A stretch of DNA of 64,000 nucleotides from Streptomyces sp. f51 (GTDB lineage Bacteria; Actinomycetota; Actinomycetes; Streptomycetales; Streptomycetaceae): positions 1,980,501 through 2,044,500 of the forward strand of contig NZ_CP149798.1 of the NCBI RefSeq assembly GCF_037940415.1. The letters run 5' to 3'. The stretch's first letter is position 1; each line of letters starts with the position of its first letter. Positions 17,680 to 26,123 of this stretch are shown in pieces. Both the position numbers and the translations under genes were made by a program. The notes under the pieces were generated by a model that saw only the letters and a list, made by a program, of their open reading frames with translations, did no database searches and had not been told where the DNA came from.

Positions 17680-18567
17680 ATGACGCAGGTTTCGGCTGCC
17701 CAGAAGCAGCCTGCGGAGGGTGTCCTCAAGGCCGCCGGCAGCAGCAAGGCGCTGTACGGGGGCAAGAGCACCCGCCGTATCACGGTGCGCGACATCACCG
17801 CCGCCAAGGAGCGCGGCGAGAAGTGGCCCATGCTCACCGCCTACGACGCGATGACCGCGTCCGTCTTCGACGAGGCCGGCATCCCGGTCATGCTCGTCGG
17901 CGACTCGGCCGGCAACTGCCACCTCGGGTACGAGACCACCGTCCCGGTGACCATGGACGAGATGACCGTGCTGTCCGCCGCCGTCGTCCGGGGCACCAGC
18001 CGGGCCCTGATCGTCGGCGACCTGCCCTTCGGGTCCTACCAGGAGGGCCCGGTGCAGGCGCTGCGCTCGGCGACCCGCCTGGTCAAGGAGGCCGGGGTGG
18101 GCGCGGTGAAGCTGGAGGGCGGCGAGCGCTCGCACCGCCAGATCGAGCTCCTCGTCGAGTCCGGTATCCCGGTCATGGCGCACATCGGCCTGACCCCGCA
18201 GTCCGTGAACTCCATGGGCTACCGCGTCCAGGGCCGCGGCGAGGAGGCCGCGCACCAGCTGCTGCGGGACGCCAAGGCGGTCCAGGACGCGGGCGCCTTC
18301 GCCGTCGTCCTCGAACTGGTCCCGGCGGAGCTCGCGGCCGAGGTCACCCGCACCCTGCACATCCCGACCGTCGGCATCGGCGCGGGCCCCGAGACCGACG
18401 CACAGGTCCTGGTGTGGACCGACATGATGGGCCTGACGGGCGGCAAGGTGCCGAAGTTCGTCAAGCAGTACGCCGATCTGCGCCGGGTCATGGGCGACGC
18501 GGCGAAGGCGTTCGCCGAGGACGTGGTCGGCGGGACGTTCCCGCTGGAGGAGCACTCCGTCCACTGA
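17680..18567 (+). CDS. panB: 3-methyl-2-oxobutanoate hydroxymethyltransferase (ketopantoate hydroxymethyltransferase)
   Basis: This 295-aa enzyme performs the first committed step of pantothenate/CoA synthesis: alpha-ketoisovalerate plus methylene-THF to ketopantoate. Visible are the PanB N-terminal signature [20 protein letters not shown], the Mg ligand region [15 protein letters not shown], the general-base Glu stretch [24 protein letters not shown]-like [12 protein letters not shown], and IGIGAG-like [10 protein letters not shown]. About 25 extra N-terminal residues precede the core, usual in Streptomyces. ATAAGGAG precedes the ATG. Monogenic, with a strong terminator 44 bp later. Confidence 0.95.
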   Translation: MTQVSAAQKQPAEGVLKAAGSSKALYGGKSTRRITVRDITAAKERGEKWPMLTAYDAMTASVFDEAGIPVMLVGDSAGNCHLGYETTVPVTMDEMTVLSAAVVRGTSRALIVGDLPFGSYQEGPVQALRSATRLVKEAGVGAVKLEGGERSHRQIELLVESGIPVMAHIGLTPQSVNSMGYRVQGRGEEAAHQLLRDAKAVQDAGAFAVVLELVPAELAAEVTRTLHIPTVGIGAGPETDAQVLVWTDMMGLTGGKVPKFVKQYADLRRVMGDAAKAFAEDVVGGTFPLEEHSVH

Positions 18568-18610
18568 GCCTCGACGCCCCCCGGGGCATCCGAGCCACTG
18601 CGGCACCGGT

Positions 18611-18646
18611 GACAACCCGCCGATCTTCCCCCGTCGGCGGGTTGTC
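18611..18646. terminator. Terminator after panB
   Basis: Perfect 13-bp stem GACAACCCGCCGA (18611-18623) with TCGGCGGGTTGTC (18634-18646), 10-nt loop, followed by GTCGTTTCC. Confidence 0.9.
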
Positions 18647-18661
18647 GTCGTTTCCCCGTCC

Positions 18662-18809
18662 TGTCGGCCCACTGTCGGCCTGCTGTCGGCCTGCTGTCGG
18701 CCTGCTGTCGGCCTGCTGTCGGCCCACCATCGGCCTGCTGTCGACCGATTGTCGGCGACCTATCGGTGACAGTCGGGTTCTGTAGGCATCCTGTCGGTCG
18801 TTTGTCGGT
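18662..18809 (+). repeat. Phased array of heptamers (TGTCGGC) at exact 11-bp spacing; candidate SARP operator
   Basis: Ten TGTCGGC-like heptamers start at 18662, 18673, 18684, 18695, 18706, 18717, 18728, 18739, 18750 and 18761, always 11 bp apart. Seven of the ten are exact. After a 2-bp phase shift, four weaker copies follow at 18770, 18781, 18792 and 18803 (TGTAGGC, TGTCGGT, TGTCGGT among them). The last copy ends 17 bp before the ABC ATPase start. SARP/AfsR-family activators bind heptameric direct repeats 11 bp apart next to the -10 element. A SARP-like regulator is encoded at 20762-24088. Confidence 0.75.
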
Positions 18810-18825
18810 GGCGGCTGGCACCTTG

Positions 18826-19866
18826 ATGGACATGACGCGAATCGACAACACGCCCCGGCAAGCTGCGACCGGCCGCAGCGCCGTCACCGTACGGGGGCTG
18901 GTCAAGCACTACGGCGAGACCAAGGCGCTGGACGGGATCGACCTGGACGTGCGCGAGGGCACCGTCCTCGGAGTCCTCGGCCCCAACGGTGCCGGCAAGA
19001 CCACCCTCGTCCGCTGCCTTTCCACCCTCATCACCCCCGACGCCGGAACGGCCACGGTCGCCGGCTACGACGTGCTGAGGCAGCCCCGGCAGCTGCGCCG
19101 GGTGATAGGCCTCACCGGCCAGTACGCCTCGGTCGACGAGAAGCTCCCCGGCTGGGAGAACCTCTACATGATCGGGCGGCTGCTCGACCTGCCCCGCAAG
19201 GAGGCCCGCCGCCGCGCCGACGAGCTCCTTGAGCGCTTCTCCCTCACCGAGGCCGCCAAGCGCCCGACATCGACGTACTCCGGCGGTATGCGCCGCCGGC
19301 TCGACCTGGCCGCCTCGATGATCGGCAGCCCGGCCGTGCTGTATCTGGACGAGCCGACGACCGGCCTCGACCCGCGCACCCGCAACGAGGTGTGGCAGGA
19401 GGTCAAGCGCATGGTCGCCGACGGCGTCACCGTGCTCCTCACCACCCAGTACATGGAGGAGGCCGAGCAGCTGGCCTCCGAACTGACCGTCATCGACCGC
19501 GGCAAGGTCATCGCCGGCGGCCGGATCGACGAGCTGAAGGCGCGCGTCGGCGGTCGGACGCTGCGGATCCGCCCGGCGGACCCGCTCCAACTGCGGCCGC
19601 TGGCGACGATGTTCGACGAGCTGGGGCTCACCGGCCTCGCCACGACGATCGTGGACAGCGAGACCGGCAGCGTGCTGGTCCCGATCCTCAGCGACGAGCA
19701 GCTCACCGCCGTGGTCGGCGCGGTCACCGCGCGCGGCATCACGATCGGCTCCATCTCCACCGAACTGCCCAGTCTGGACGAGGTGTTCCTCTCCCTCACC
19801 GGACACAAGGCCAGTGCCCCGCAGGACGAGAACCCCGCCCGCGCCTACGAGGAGGTCTCCGCATGA
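18826..19866 (+). CDS. Drug-exporter type ABC ATP-binding protein (DrrA-like)
   Basis: This 346-aa ATPase has Walker A LGPNGAGKTTLV, Q-loop GLTGQYASVDE, signature YSGGMRRRLDLA, Walker B VLYLDEPTTGLD and H-loop TTQYMEEAEQL (Q in place of the usual histidine, a known DrrA-type variant). A C-terminal DrrA extension of about 100 residues is present. It resembles daunorubicin-resistance ATPases that power antibiotic or lipid export. The start at 18826 (MDMTRIDN) was chosen over longer frames because these run through the repeat array; no strong Shine-Dalgarno is seen. ATGA overlap with the permease gene. Confidence 0.92.
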   Translation: MDMTRIDNTPRQAATGRSAVTVRGLVKHYGETKALDGIDLDVREGTVLGVLGPNGAGKTTLVRCLSTLITPDAGTATVAGYDVLRQPRQLRRVIGLTGQYASVDEKLPGWENLYMIGRLLDLPRKEARRRADELLERFSLTEAAKRPTSTYSGGMRRRLDLAASMIGSPAVLYLDEPTTGLDPRTRNEVWQEVKRMVADGVTVLLTTQYMEEAEQLASELTVIDRGKVIAGGRIDELKARVGGRTLRIRPADPLQLRPLATMFDELGLTGLATTIVDSETGSVLVPILSDEQLTAVVGAVTARGITIGSISTELPSLDEVFLSLTGHKASAPQDENPARAYEEVSA

Positions 19867-20693
19867 GCACCGCCACCGCCACCGCCGAAGCCCCCCTCGT
19901 CGTCGAGGCCGACGCCCGTATCTCGCCGCGCGCGCACGCCCGCCACATCGGCGCGCTGATCCGCCGCAATCTGCTGTGGATCCGCCAGGACCCCGAGTCG
20001 ATGTTCGACGCCGTCCTGATGCCGATCATCTTCACCCTGCTGTTCGTGTACGTCTTCGGCGGCTCCATCGGGCAGTCGCTGGGCGGCGGCCAGGACAAGT
20101 ACGTGCAGTACGTGATGCCCGGCCTGATGGCGATGACGACCATGAACATGGCGACAGCCGTCGGCACCGGCTTCAACGAGGACTTCCACAAGGGGGTGAT
20201 GGACCGCTTCCGCACCCTGCCGATCGGCCGGGGCTCCGTGCTCTTCGCCAAGCTCGTGGTGGAGCTCATGCGGATGGTCGTCGCCACCACGATCCTCATG
20301 GTCGTGGGAGTGCTGGTCGGCTTCCACATCACCAACTGGCCCGGCCTGTTCGCCTCCGTGGGGCTCGCCACCCTGTTCGCCTCGGCCCTGATGTGGATCT
20401 TCCTGGTCCTCGGGGTGACGATGAAGAACGCCCAGTCCGTGCAGGCGATGGGCTTCCTGGTGCTCTTCCCGCTCCAGTTCGGCTCGTCGATCTTCTCGCC
20501 GACCGCGACCATGCCCGGCTGGCTCCAGACCTTCACCGACTACAACCCGCTGTCCAACCTCGCGGACACCGCCCGCGGCCTGATGGTGGGCGGCCCGGTC
20601 GCGCACAGCCTGTGGCTGACCCTCGGCTGGACGGCGGCCCTCACCGTGGTCATGGCGCCCATCGCCATCCACAAGTTCCGCACCAAGAGCTGA
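19863..20693 (+). CDS. ABC-2 type permease (DrrB-like)
   Basis: This 276-aa permease has six predicted helices of the ABC-2 type. Conserved pieces are NLLWIRQDPESMFDAVLMPIIF at the start (read in parts), FNEDFHKGVMDRFRTLPI, FPLQFGSSIFSPTATMPGWL and YNPLSNLADTARGLM. It pairs with the preceding ATPase, with which it overlaps by 4 nt (ATGA). Together they form a two-gene exporter; the substrate is unknown. Convergent with the SARP-like regulator gene 68 bp downstream. Confidence 0.92.
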   Translation: MSTATATAEAPLVVEADARISPRAHARHIGALIRRNLLWIRQDPESMFDAVLMPIIFTLLFVYVFGGSIGQSLGGGQDKYVQYVMPGLMAMTTMNMATAVGTGFNEDFHKGVMDRFRTLPIGRGSVLFAKLVVELMRMVVATTILMVVGVLVGFHITNWPGLFASVGLATLFASALMWIFLVLGVTMKNAQSVQAMGFLVLFPLQFGSSIFSPTATMPGWLQTFTDYNPLSNLADTARGLMVGGPVAHSLWLTLGWTAALTVVMAPIAIHKFRTKS

Positions 20694-20708
20694 CGTCCGG
20701 CGCACGGA

Positions 20709-20733
20709 CCCGGCCCCGCCCACCCGGGCCGGG
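20709..20733. terminator. Probable terminator between convergent ABC operon and SARP gene
   Basis: CCCGGCCC (20709-20716) pairs with GGGCCGGG (20726-20733), with a 9-nt loop. Confidence 0.55.
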
Positions 20734-20761
20734 CCGGATCGGGCCGGTTCGCGTCGGCGCC

Positions 20762-23700
20762 TCAGATCAGGGCGGTGGCCTCCTCCAGGGAGAGGCCGCC
20801 GCCCTCCGCGTACGCGGCCTCGTACGCCGTGTCGCCGAGGAGGGTGCGCGCGCCTGTCTCGGCCCGCTCGCGCACCTCCACCTCCATGGGGCCGGGGAAG
20901 TGGCCGGGCGGCAGCAGGGCGTCCGAGGCACCGAGGAGCCGGGCCGCGTCCACGGCCCGGCCGCCGCCGTCCAGACCGTTCAGGGCGATGGCGGCCGTGG
21001 TCAGATGCGCGGAGGGCATGTGCGGAGCGATCATCCGCGACAGCCGGTCGCCCGACCGCTCCAGCGCCACGCGCACCTTGTCCAGGGCGCTCTCGTTCCG
21101 CCCGTCGATCGCGTCCAGCCACGCCTCGGCACCGAGCATGAACCCGTCGAACAGAACGAAGGAACCGGCCCCGAAGTCCTGCCGCAGCAGCCGTATCTGC
21201 TCGCGCGCCTCTGCGGTCCTGCCCTTGCGGCCGAGCCAGATCGCGAGGAAGAGATGGGCCGCCGGCATGGCCTCGTTGTGGGCGCCCTGCCCGGTCGCGA
21301 GGACCTCACGGATCATCCGCTCGCCCCGCTCGGGCTCCCCCAGCTCCAGGTACATGCTGCCGAGCCGGACGTTGAGCACCGCCGTCTGGGCCCGCGCGCC
21401 GAGCCGCTCGGCGTACTTCGCCGCCTCCGCGTAGTCCGCGGCGGCGGCCCGGAAGTCGCCCTTGCGCTCATGGGCCTCGCCGCGCGCGGAGAGCGATTCC
21501 GCCGCGCCCCAGGCGTCCCCGATACGGCCGAAGAGCTCCAGTGCCTCGTCGGCGTCCACGGTGGCGTCGCCCGCCATCTCGGTGCGGTTGGCGAGGATGT
21601 TGGCCCGCATCTGGAGGGCGGTGGCCAGCTCCCAGTCGTAGCCGAGTTCCCGGCAGGTGCTCACCGTCTTGTTGATCACCTCGGTGAACCGCTCCATCGT
21701 GCCGGTGAGCAGGACGGCGTAGAACCAGAGGTAGCCCGGGGTCCGGCAGGTCTGCGGCATGCCGGGCTCGTAGGTCGCCCCGATGACGCGGAGCTTCTCC
21801 TGGGCCTGCGGGGTCTGCCAGGCGCCCATGTCCATGTCCATATAGGCGAGATGGACGAGGTGCACTCCGCGGCGGGCCTCTTCGAGGACCTCCTCGCGCA
21901 TCGGCGGCGGGAAGTCCGTGCAGCGTTCGTACAGCGGGGCGGCCGGGCGTACGGGCGGGGCGAAGGGGTCGGGGCCGAGACCCATCACCTCCAGGGACCA
22001 GGCGCGGGCGTCGACGCGCTGGTCACGGACCTGCCAGTACCAGGTCAGCGAAAGGACCATGCACAGCGCCTCCTGCTCGTCGCGCTCGGCGACGGCGTGC
22101 CGCAGGGCGGTGCGCAGGTTCTCGTACTCGCGCTCGATCAGGTCGATCGCGGCCCGCTGTCCGGGTCCGCGCAGCAACGGGTCGGTGGTGCGGGCGAGTT
22201 CGCGGTAGTACGTGAGGTGGGCGCGCTCGGTGTCCGCGCGGGCGCCGGACGCGTCGAGGCGTTCGCCCGCGTACTCGGCGACGGTCTCGAGGAGGCGGTA
22301 GCGCATCCCGCCGTCCCCCTCGCCCGAAGGGGCCGCGACGACCAGCGACTTGTCGACGAGGGAGCCGAGGACGTCCAGCGCGGCCGGGCCGCAGAGGGCT
22401 TCGGCGGCGGCGAGGTCGCAGCCTCCCGCGAACACGGACAGCCGCCCCAGGGTGTCGCGTTCGGCCTCGTCGAGCAGATCCCAGGACCAGTCGACGACGG
22501 CGCGCAGGGTCTGCTGGCGGGGCAGCACCGTGCGGCTGCCCGAGGTGAGCAGCCGGAAGCGGTCGTCGAGCCGGTCGGCGATCTGGCGCGCGGTGAGCAT
22601 CCGCAGCCGGGCGGCGGCGAGTTCGATGGCGAGCGGCAGGCCGTCGAGGCGCCGGCAGATCTCGGCGGCCGCCTCGGGGTCGTCCTCGACGCGGAAGCCG
22701 GGCCGGGCGGCCGCTCCCCGGTCGGCGAGCAGCCGCAGCGCGACGGGTTGTGGCAGCGGGTCCACCGGGCGCAGCAACTCCCCCGGCACACCGAGGGGTT
22801 CGCGGCTGGTGGCGAGGACGGTCACGCCGGGACAGCGTTCCAGCAGCGCCTCGGCGAGGTGCGCGGCGGCGTCGACGACGTGTTCGCAGTTGTCGAGGAC
22901 GATCACCATGCGGCGCTTGGCGCAGTGTTCGGTGAGCCGGGTGAGCGGGTCGTCGTGCCGGTCGGCCACGGCGCGCATCTCCTCGGCACCGGCTCCGCGC
23001 AGCACGGTCTCACGGGCGCCGACGGCGGTCAGCACGGCCTCGGGCACGGCCTTCGGGTCGTCCACCGGGGCCAGTTCGGCCAGCCACACCCCGTCCCGCG
23101 GGGCGGGGGCCAGGGCCTCTGCCGCCTCCTGGGACAGGCGTGTCTTGCCCGCCCCGCCGGGCCCGAGCAGGGTCACGAGCCGCGCCGTCGCGAGATCGCC
23201 CCGGATGGCATCGATGTCGTGCTCCCGCCCCACGAAGGACGTGAGCCGGGCGCGGAGGTTGCCGGGCGGCGGGACGGCGGGGCGGGCCGCCTCGGGCCCG
23301 CCGACGTTCCCCGCGGCGCGGGCCTGCGGGCCGTTCGCCCGGGCGGCGGCGCCGGTCTCGGCCGGGCGGAGCAACTCGGCGTGCAGGGAGCGCAGTTCGA
23401 CGCCGGGATCGGAGCCGAGGCGATCGGCCAGCAGCCGCCGTACGTCCTCGTACGCGGCCAGGGCCTCCGCCGTGCGGCCCACGTCCCGCAGAGCGCGCAG
23501 CCGCAGGGCCTGGAGCGGCTCGTCCAGGGGGTGGGAGTCGCACAGGGCGGTCAGCTCGGGGAGGACCGATCCGGCGTGGCCGAGGGCCAGGGCGGCGGTG
23601 AGGCGGGCGCAGCGGGCGTGCAGGCGACGGGTCTCCCAGTGCGCCGCCTCGGCGGTGCGGTCGGGGAGGTCGGCGAGGGCGGGCCCGCTCCACAGGGCCA

Positions 23701-24088
23701 GGGCGTCGTCGAGGAGGACGGCGGCCTTGGCGGGGTCCCCGTCCGCGACGGCGCGGGTGCCTTCACCGGCGAGCCGCTCGAAGCGGTGCAGGTCGACGTC
23801 GTCCGGCACGGCTTCGAGGCGGTAGCCGCCCTCCGCCGAGGCGACCGCGTCCGCGCCCACGGCCCGGCGCAACCGCCCGACCAGCGCCTGGAGCGCTCCG
23901 GGTGCGTCGGCGGGCGGGTCGCCGTCCCACACCTCGTCGACCAGGACGACCGCGGGAACGGTCCGTCCGGGCCGCAGCGCGAGAACGGTCAGCAGAGCAC
24001 GCAGCCGCGCCCCGCCGACCGGGACGGGCGTGCCGTCGGGGCGAAGTGCCTGGGTGGTGCCGAGGATGCGGTAGCGCACGGGGTCCAT
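20762..24088 (-). CDS. SARP/AfsR-like regulator: BTAD + NB-ARC-type ATPase + TPR
   Basis: This 1108-aa cytosolic regulator begins with an OmpR-type winged helix (MDPVRYRILGTTQALRPDGT to about residue 90). A BTAD domain follows (about 95-245; DDVDLHRFERLAGEGTRAVADG). Next is an AAA/NB-ARC-like ATPase (about 285-580) with P-loop LLGPGGAGKTRL and Walker B MVIVLDNCEHV. The C-terminal half is helical TPR-like (ALELFGRIGDAWGAAESLSARGEA). This is the AfsR architecture; such proteins activate secondary-metabolite and related genes by binding 11-bp-spaced heptamers. Such an array precedes the convergent ABC exporter. The ATG at 24088 gives the standard domain start. Confidence 0.9.
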   Translation of the reverse strand: MDPVRYRILGTTQALRPDGTPVPVGGARLRALLTVLALRPGRTVPAVVLVDEVWDGDPPADAPGALQALVGRLRRAVGADAVASAEGGYRLEAVPDDVDLHRFERLAGEGTRAVADGDPAKAAVLLDDALALWSGPALADLPDRTAEAAHWETRRLHARCARLTAALALGHAGSVLPELTALCDSHPLDEPLQALRLRALRDVGRTAEALAAYEDVRRLLADRLGSDPGVELRSLHAELLRPAETGAAARANGPQARAAGNVGGPEAARPAVPPPGNLRARLTSFVGREHDIDAIRGDLATARLVTLLGPGGAGKTRLSQEAAEALAPAPRDGVWLAELAPVDDPKAVPEAVLTAVGARETVLRGAGAEEMRAVADRHDDPLTRLTEHCAKRRMVIVLDNCEHVVDAAAHLAEALLERCPGVTVLATSREPLGVPGELLRPVDPLPQPVALRLLADRGAAARPGFRVEDDPEAAAEICRRLDGLPLAIELAAARLRMLTARQIADRLDDRFRLLTSGSRTVLPRQQTLRAVVDWSWDLLDEAERDTLGRLSVFAGGCDLAAAEALCGPAALDVLGSLVDKSLVVAAPSGEGDGGMRYRLLETVAEYAGERLDASGARADTERAHLTYYRELARTTDPLLRGPGQRAAIDLIEREYENLRTALRHAVAERDEQEALCMVLSLTWYWQVRDQRVDARAWSLEVMGLGPDPFAPPVRPAAPLYERCTDFPPPMREEVLEEARRGVHLVHLAYMDMDMGAWQTPQAQEKLRVIGATYEPGMPQTCRTPGYLWFYAVLLTGTMERFTEVINKTVSTCRELGYDWELATALQMRANILANRTEMAGDATVDADEALELFGRIGDAWGAAESLSARGEAHERKGDFRAAAADYAEAAKYAERLGARAQTAVLNVRLGSMYLELGEPERGERMIREVLATGQGAHNEAMPAAHLFLAIWLGRKGRTAEAREQIRLLRQDFGAGSFVLFDGFMLGAEAWLDAIDGRNESALDKVRVALERSGDRLSRMIAPHMPSAHLTTAAIALNGLDGGGRAVDAARLLGASDALLPPGHFPGPMEVEVRERAETGARTLLGDTAYEAAYAEGGGLSLEEATALI

Positions 24089-24267
24089 TGTCTCTGTTGC
24101 CGTCGGGTGCGGGGGCCGGGTGAGGGAGTTCCGCCAGGGCTCCGACGGCACACTCCCCCACCATCCCCGGAACCGATGGCCGATCGCGAGACGTTTTCGG
24201 GATGGGCCCGGTACGGTCGGGCAGGCCCGAACACACCGTCGTCAGCCCAGCCAGTCCAGGGAGCACC

Positions 24268-25065
24268 ATGACCACCGCCGCGACCCGCCACAGCGACCGG
24301 AGGATCAGCCCCGTCTTCGTCGGCATCGCCGCCGTCACGGGGGTGGCCGGCTGGGCCACCTGGACCGGCTTCGCCGAGAAGCCCGGTGTGGCCGTGTTCC
24401 TCTTCGTCACGGCCGCCTGGGTCGTCTCGCTGTGTCTGCACGAGTACGCGCACGCCCGGACCGCGCTGCACAGCGGCGACATCTCGATCGGCGCCAAGGG
24501 CTATCTGACCCTGAACCCGCTGAAGTACACCCATGCCCTGCTCAGCATCGTGCTGCCCGTGCTGTTCGTGATCATGGGCGGGATCGGGCTGCCGGGCGGC
24601 GCGGTGTTCATCGAGCGCAACCGCATCCGCGGCCGCTGGAAGCACAGCCTGATCTCGGCGGCGGGTCCGCTGACGAACGTGCTGTTCGCCGTCGTGTGCA
24701 CGGCCCCGTTCTGGCTGCACGCCCTGGACGGAGTCCCGGCCGCCTTCCGCTACGCTCTCGCGTTCCTCGCGCTGCTCCAGGTCACGGCCGCGATCCTGAA
24801 CTTCCTGCCGGTCCCGGGCCTGGACGGCTACGGCGTGATCGAGCCCTGGCTGTCGTACGGCGTCCGCCGTCAGGTCGAGCCCTTCGCGCCGTTCGGACTG
24901 ATCGCGGTGTTCGGGCTGCTGTGGATCCCGTCGGTCAACCGGGAGTTCTTCCACCTGATCGACACGCTCCTGAGCGGCCTGGGCATCGACGGCCGGGACA
25001 CCGACTGCGGACAGTGGCTCTACCGCTTCTGGGAGCCGAACAGCGACATCTGCGTCCGGTCGTGA
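24268..25065 (+). CDS. Site-2 protease family (M50) membrane metalloprotease
   Basis: This 265-aa integral membrane protein has the zinc motif HEYAHA (in SLCLHEYAHARTALHSGDI) in an early helix. The second motif is the LDG-type NFLPVPGLDGYGVIE near residue 185. There is no PDZ or CBS domain. Such small S2P-like proteins cut substrates within membranes, sometimes anti-sigma factors; no partner is visible here. The ATG at 24268 has AGGGAG upstream. The C-terminal 40 residues (DTDCGQWLYRFWEPNSDIC) carry two cysteines outside the membrane domain. Divergent from the SARP gene. Confidence 0.9.
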   Translation: MTTAATRHSDRRISPVFVGIAAVTGVAGWATWTGFAEKPGVAVFLFVTAAWVVSLCLHEYAHARTALHSGDISIGAKGYLTLNPLKYTHALLSIVLPVLFVIMGGIGLPGGAVFIERNRIRGRWKHSLISAAGPLTNVLFAVVCTAPFWLHALDGVPAAFRYALAFLALLQVTAAILNFLPVPGLDGYGVIEPWLSYGVRRQVEPFAPFGLIAVFGLLWIPSVNREFFHLIDTLLSGLGIDGRDTDCGQWLYRFWEPNSDICVRS

Positions 25066-25093
25066 CCGGAGGGGACCGGGGACCGGCCGGCGG

Positions 25094-25255
25094 TCACGCC
25101 CTGCCGCGCCGCGCGTAGTACCAGGTCATGTTCGACGACAGGCCCACCAGCAGCACCCACACGATGCCCAGCCAGCTGCCCTGGACGAACGAGACGACGG
25201 CCGCGGCCAGGGACAGCACGCAGACGGCGAGGGCGTAGAGAGCGAGGCGGGGCAT
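25094..25255 (-). CDS. Small two-helix membrane protein
   Basis: This 53-aa protein is almost entirely hydrophobic: helix 1 LALYALAVCVLSLAAAVVSF, short turn QGSW, helix 2 LGIVWVLLVGLSSNMTWYY, then basic ARRGRA. The ATG at 25255 follows ACAGGAGC at good spacing. Function unknown. It lies between the protease gene (convergent) and the F420 reductase gene on the same strand. Confidence 0.75.
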   Translation of the reverse strand: MPRLALYALAVCVLSLAAAVVSFVQGSWLGIVWVLLVGLSSNMTWYYARRGRA

Positions 25256-25350
25256 GGGGTCGGCTCCTGTCGGGGGGACACTGCTTGGCACCAGTGTCCC
25301 CCACGCGGCCCGTACGTCCGTCACCCGCGGCCCGTGTCAGTCGGCGCGGA

Positions 25351-26055
25351 CTATACGTCCGTGACCCGCAGCCCCGCGTGTGCCTTGTAGCGGCGGTTCA
25401 CCGAGATCAGGTTGGCGACCAGCGCCTCGACCTGGTGGGCGTTGCGCAGACGGCCGGAGAAGACGCCCCGCATGCCGGGGATGCGGCCCGCGAGGGCCTG
25501 GACGATCTCGACGTCGGCCCGCTCCTCGCCGAGGACCATCACATCGGTGTCGATCTCCTCGATCTCCGGGTCCGCGAGGAGCACGGCGGAGAGGTGGTGG
25601 AAGGCCGCGGTGACCCGGGAGCCGGGCAGCAGGGCGGCGGCCTGTTCGGCGGCGCTGCCCTCCTCCGGCTTGAGCGCGTAGGCGCCCTGCTTGTCGAAGC
25701 CGAGCGGGTTGACGCAGTCGACGACCAGCTTCCCGGCCAGTTCCCCGCGCAGCGATTCGAGGGTCTTGCCGTGGCCCTCCCAGGGCACGGCGACGATCAC
25801 GATGTCGCTGCGCCGCGCGGTCTCCGCGTTGTCGGCGCCCTCCACACCGTTGCCGAGTTCGTCGGCGGCGGCCCGCGCGCGGTCGGCGGCGCGCGAGCCG
25901 ATGATCACCTTCTGGCCCGCCTTGGCGAGACGGTAGGCGAGTCCCTTGCCCTGCGGACCGGTGCCGCCGAGCACGCCGACGACGAGTCCGGACACGTCGG
26001 GCAGGTCCCAGGGGTCCTTGGCGGGGGCCTTCTGTGCACTGTCAGTAGAGGTCAT
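25351..26055 (-). CDS. npdG: NADPH-dependent F420 reductase
   Basis: This 234-aa Rossmann enzyme transfers hydride between NADPH and coenzyme F420. The cofactor loop is VVGVLGGTGPQGKGLAYRLA, with the phosphate-binding IIGSRAADRA. Further family features are IVIVAVPWEGH, VVDCVNPLGFDKQG, TAAFHHLSAVLLAD and the C-terminal GMRGVFSGRLRNAHQVE. A 20-residue N-terminal extension precedes the fold. F420 use is typical for Streptomyces and supports oxidoreductases of primary and secondary metabolism. Confidence 0.93.
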   Translation of the reverse strand: MTSTDSAQKAPAKDPWDLPDVSGLVVGVLGGTGPQGKGLAYRLAKAGQKVIIGSRAADRARAAADELGNGVEGADNAETARRSDIVIVAVPWEGHGKTLESLRGELAGKLVVDCVNPLGFDKQGAYALKPEEGSAAEQAAALLPGSRVTAAFHHLSAVLLADPEIEEIDTDVMVLGEERADVEIVQALAGRIPGMRGVFSGRLRNAHQVEALVANLISVNRRYKAHAGLRVTDV

Positions 26056-26123
26056 GGGCCGACTTTACGTGCGCGGGCCGCGCCGGGGCTCCCGGGACGG
26101 CCGGGCGCCCGGGGTGAGCACGG

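Noticed and set aside
18662-18809. CRISPR array
   Set aside because: Units are 11 bp with 4-bp linkers; no 28-37-bp repeats, no unique spacers and no cas genes.
19814-24271. 1485-codon plus-strand open frame
   Set aside because: It runs antisense to the SARP-like gene and through the ABC permease. It exists because high third-position GC removes stops; the protein has no domains.
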